Origin: Campylobacter portucalensis
GTDB taxonomy: Bacteria > Campylobacterota > Campylobacteria > Campylobacterales > Campylobacteraceae
Assembly (NCBI RefSeq): GCF_009690845.1
Contig: NZ_VWSJ01000011.1
Span: 1 to 45,074, forward strand
Length of the DNA: 45,074 bases
Direction: 5' to 3'
A model generated the notes under the pieces. That model saw nothing but the letters and a program-made list of their open reading frames with translations, was not told the DNA's origin and did not search any database. Of the stretch, positions 43,582-45,074 are shown in pieces (position 1 is the first letter of the stretch; each line of letters opens with the position of its first letter). The translations under genes were made by a program, and so were the position numbers.

Positions 43582-44690
43582 ACATCCATCCAATCAAAAT
43601 ACCTAGCACTAGCACTAGCCATAACAGCAATGCCTTCACTCCTTCCAACAAAGCCTAATTTTTCTGTCGTTGTTGCTTTTACATTTACTCTTTCAATTCC
43701 TAAAATTTCAACTAAATTTTGTCTCATTTGGTGTTTGTAATTTTGTAATTTTGGAGTTTGAGCAATTATTGTTATATCAACATTTACAAGAGTGTATCCT
43801 AAATTTTTTATCAATTTTAATGTATTTTTTAATAAAATTTTTGAGTCAATTCCTTTAAATTCATCGTTCGTATCAGGATATAATTCTCCTATATCACCCA
43901 TCATACAAGCCCCCAAAATAGCATCTATTAAGGCATGAATTGCGACATCTCCATCACTATGAGCTATAAATTTATACTCACAAGGCACTTTAATACCGCA
44001 CAAAATAAGTCCATCACCATCTTGAAATTTATGCACATCAAAACCATTTCCAGTAAAAATTTCACTTGATGGAGGTTGTAAATTTAGCATTTTTAAGTCA
44101 TCTTTTGTTGTGATTTTAAAAGCTCTTTTATCTCCTTTAATAAATCCTAAACTCCCACCCACACTTTTTATCGCCATACTATCATCGGTAAATTTTTTAC
44201 CACTTTTTAAGGCTTTTTTTAGAAGTTTTGTTTTACTAAGTTGTGGAGTTTGGATAAGTTTTATTTCATCTCTATTTACTGCATCAAGCCCCAAATAAGT
44301 TGTATCATAAACCCCAATATAAGGACTAATAGAGTCAAATTTAAAAGCATTTTCAATCATATCTAAAACGACATTTTTATTTACATAAACTCTTACAACA
44401 TCGCTTACCATTACAAATTCTGTATCCACTAAATTTAAAGCATTTTGCAAGGAAACCTGCCTTTCATCGCCCCCACAAACAAATTCAAAATCATCACAAA
44501 TTTGACGCATAAATTTAATCTCATTTTTATTTGCTACAATCATAATTTTTTTAAATTTATACATTTTTTTGAAATTTTTTGCACAATATAGCCAAAGTGG
44601 TTCGTGTTTTGTTCTTAGCCATTGTTTTTTTGTTTCTAGCTCCATTCTAGTGGAATTTCCAGCAGCTAAAAGAATAAGTGCAATATCCAA
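43578..44690 (-). CDS. ispDF: Bifunctional IspDF (MEP cytidylyltransferase / MECDP synthase)
   Basis: Fused enzyme for two non-consecutive steps of the non-mevalonate isoprenoid pathway. The IspD half spans residues 1-205 (LLAAGNSTRM at 7-16, FTDDSMAIK). The IspF half runs from about 213 (GNGFDVHKF with metal ligands D218 and H220, AHSDGDVAIHAL, MGDIGELYPDTND, and KATTTEKLGFVGRSEGI). The 370-residue length fits the fusion known in Campylobacterota. It leads the minus-strand unit; its TGA overlaps the next ATG by the ATGA arrangement. Confidence 0.96.
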   Translation of the reverse strand: MDIALILLAAGNSTRMELETKKQWLRTKHEPLWLYCAKNFKKMYKFKKIMIVANKNEIKFMRQICDDFEFVCGGDERQVSLQNALNLVDTEFVMVSDVVRVYVNKNVVLDMIENAFKFDSISPYIGVYDTTYLGLDAVNRDEIKLIQTPQLSKTKLLKKALKSGKKFTDDSMAIKSVGGSLGFIKGDKRAFKITTKDDLKMLNLQPPSSEIFTGNGFDVHKFQDGDGLILCGIKVPCEYKFIAHSDGDVAIHALIDAILGACMMGDIGELYPDTNDEFKGIDSKILLKNTLKLIKNLGYTLVNVDITIIAQTPKLQNYKHQMRQNLVEILGIERVNVKATTTEKLGFVGRSEGIAVMASASARYFDWMDV

Positions 44691-45005
44691 AATTCTTCCT
44701 TCATTTTAAAAGTGCTACAATTATACTTAAATTATCTTTTTAAAAAGCTTAGTTTAAACAAAAATATTGGCTTTAAATTTTAATGGATTATTTGATAAAA
44801 TTTATTTATAAACTACAAAACAAACGGCAGTGATAAAGTTAATCTAGAACTATTTAAAATCAAAACAATAAATTTAAGCATTGAAACTGTAATTATATTG
44901 TGAAAGCTTTAATGTTGTGCAGTTTAATAGTTTAACTAAATTTTTAAGCACATTTTAAATGCTAAAAGAATACAATACAAACTCTACGAAATTTAAAGGA
45001 AATTT
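44691..45005. other. Divergent promoter region between ispDF and the terminal gene
   Basis: AT-rich, with no open frame of note. The minus-strand -10 for ispDF is at 44720-44725. On the plus strand AAAGGAAATTT precedes the ATG at 45006. No repeat or RNA gene is seen. Confidence 0.4.
44720..44725 (-). promoter_or_regulatory. -10 box for ispDF
   Basis: On the minus strand TATAAT occurs in the context TTTAAGTATAATTGTAGC, 30 bases upstream of the start codon. It would drive the four-gene unit down to pgpA. Confidence 0.5.
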
Positions 45006-45074
45006 ATGCAAACAGCTTTACAAACTCTTGGATTAATATCGGCAATTAATAGAATTCCTTTTGATTCAAATGCT
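45006..45074 (+). CDS. Partial CDS at the window edge
   Basis: The ATG at 45006, with AAAGGA properly spaced upstream, opens 23 codons beginning MQTALQTLGLISAINRIPFD and running off the end. It is too short to identify. Confidence 0.5.
   Translation, partial: MQTALQTLGLISAINRIPFDSNA

Noticed and set aside
43670-44298. Two plus-strand open frames inside ispDF
   Set aside because: They are antisense to a complete IspDF protein and have Leu/Phe-rich shadow composition.

Overview
The window looks like a chromosome segment of a Campylobacter-type member of the Campylobacterota. It is very AT-rich, almost all spacers are short and rich in A and T, and the gene blocks match the order I know from Campylobacter jejuni: rpsB-tsf-ABC ATPase-acidic protein-gmk-tatA-argS; tuf-rpmG-secE-nusG-rplKAJL-rpoBC; rpsL-rpsG-fusA; pgpA-sat-like-HP1021-like regulator-ispDF. 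In C. jejuni fliR sits between the ABC ATPase and the acidic protein gene. It is absent from that place here, which would suit one of the non-flagellated species (for example the C. ureolyticus / hominis / gracilis type), but that is an inference.

Layout. 1-1631: no intact gene, only decayed coding scraps and a 15-bp inverted repeat. 1632-5785: mnmG (minus strand), then a tight plus-strand cofactor cluster bioB-ribE-pgeF. 5943-11692: rpsB-tsf-ABC ATPase-acidic protein-gmk-tatA-argS, followed by a small frameshifted gene. 11999-13667 (minus): an unrecognised protein, a PP0621-like protein, rsmG and ribA, all overlapping. 13821-17939: hemB, a DUF2603-like protein, hemN and a two-cluster Fe-S oxidoreductase; with hemD at 36369 the window holds three haem-pathway genes. 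17995-20103: a perfect-consensus promoter, four tRNAs (Thr, Tyr, Gly, Thr), tuf, rpmG and tRNA-Trp. 20121-31753: secE to rpoC. 31805-35305: a DoxX-like membrane protein inserted between rpoC and rpsL, then rpsL-rpsG-fusA. 35454-38812: tRNA-Arg, a nitrilase-family hydrolase, hemD, a solute-binding protein whose promoter carries a 14-T run, and a frameshifted MOSC-domain gene. 38813-41033: a low-density accessory island. 41034-44690 (minus): pgpA, an ATP-sulfurylase-like gene, an atypical response regulator and ispDF. At 45006 a gene starts and runs off the end.

The part least like a known system is 39360-40622. It is a one-direction series of five hydrophobic peptides of 23-30 residues. Four have an ATG and a good Shine-Dalgarno sequence, and one has ATA where its apparent paralogue has ATG. 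The peptides are interleaved with perfect short inverted repeats, one of which includes the ribosome-binding site. They are followed by a 60-codon reading frame broken at a run of nine A residues, whose stop overlaps the start of a Rha-family phage regulator. No integrase, replication gene or capsid gene is visible, so this could be a phage or plasmid remnant or a small regulated membrane-peptide module.

Three genes are interrupted by one-base shifts (11705, 38175, 40058), two at A runs and one at a G triplet. Read errors, slippage control and true decay cannot be told apart from this sequence alone. Several start codons were set by ribosome-binding sites: tatA, secE, rpoB, rpoC, hemB, the PP0621-like gene, the sat-like gene and the response regulator.
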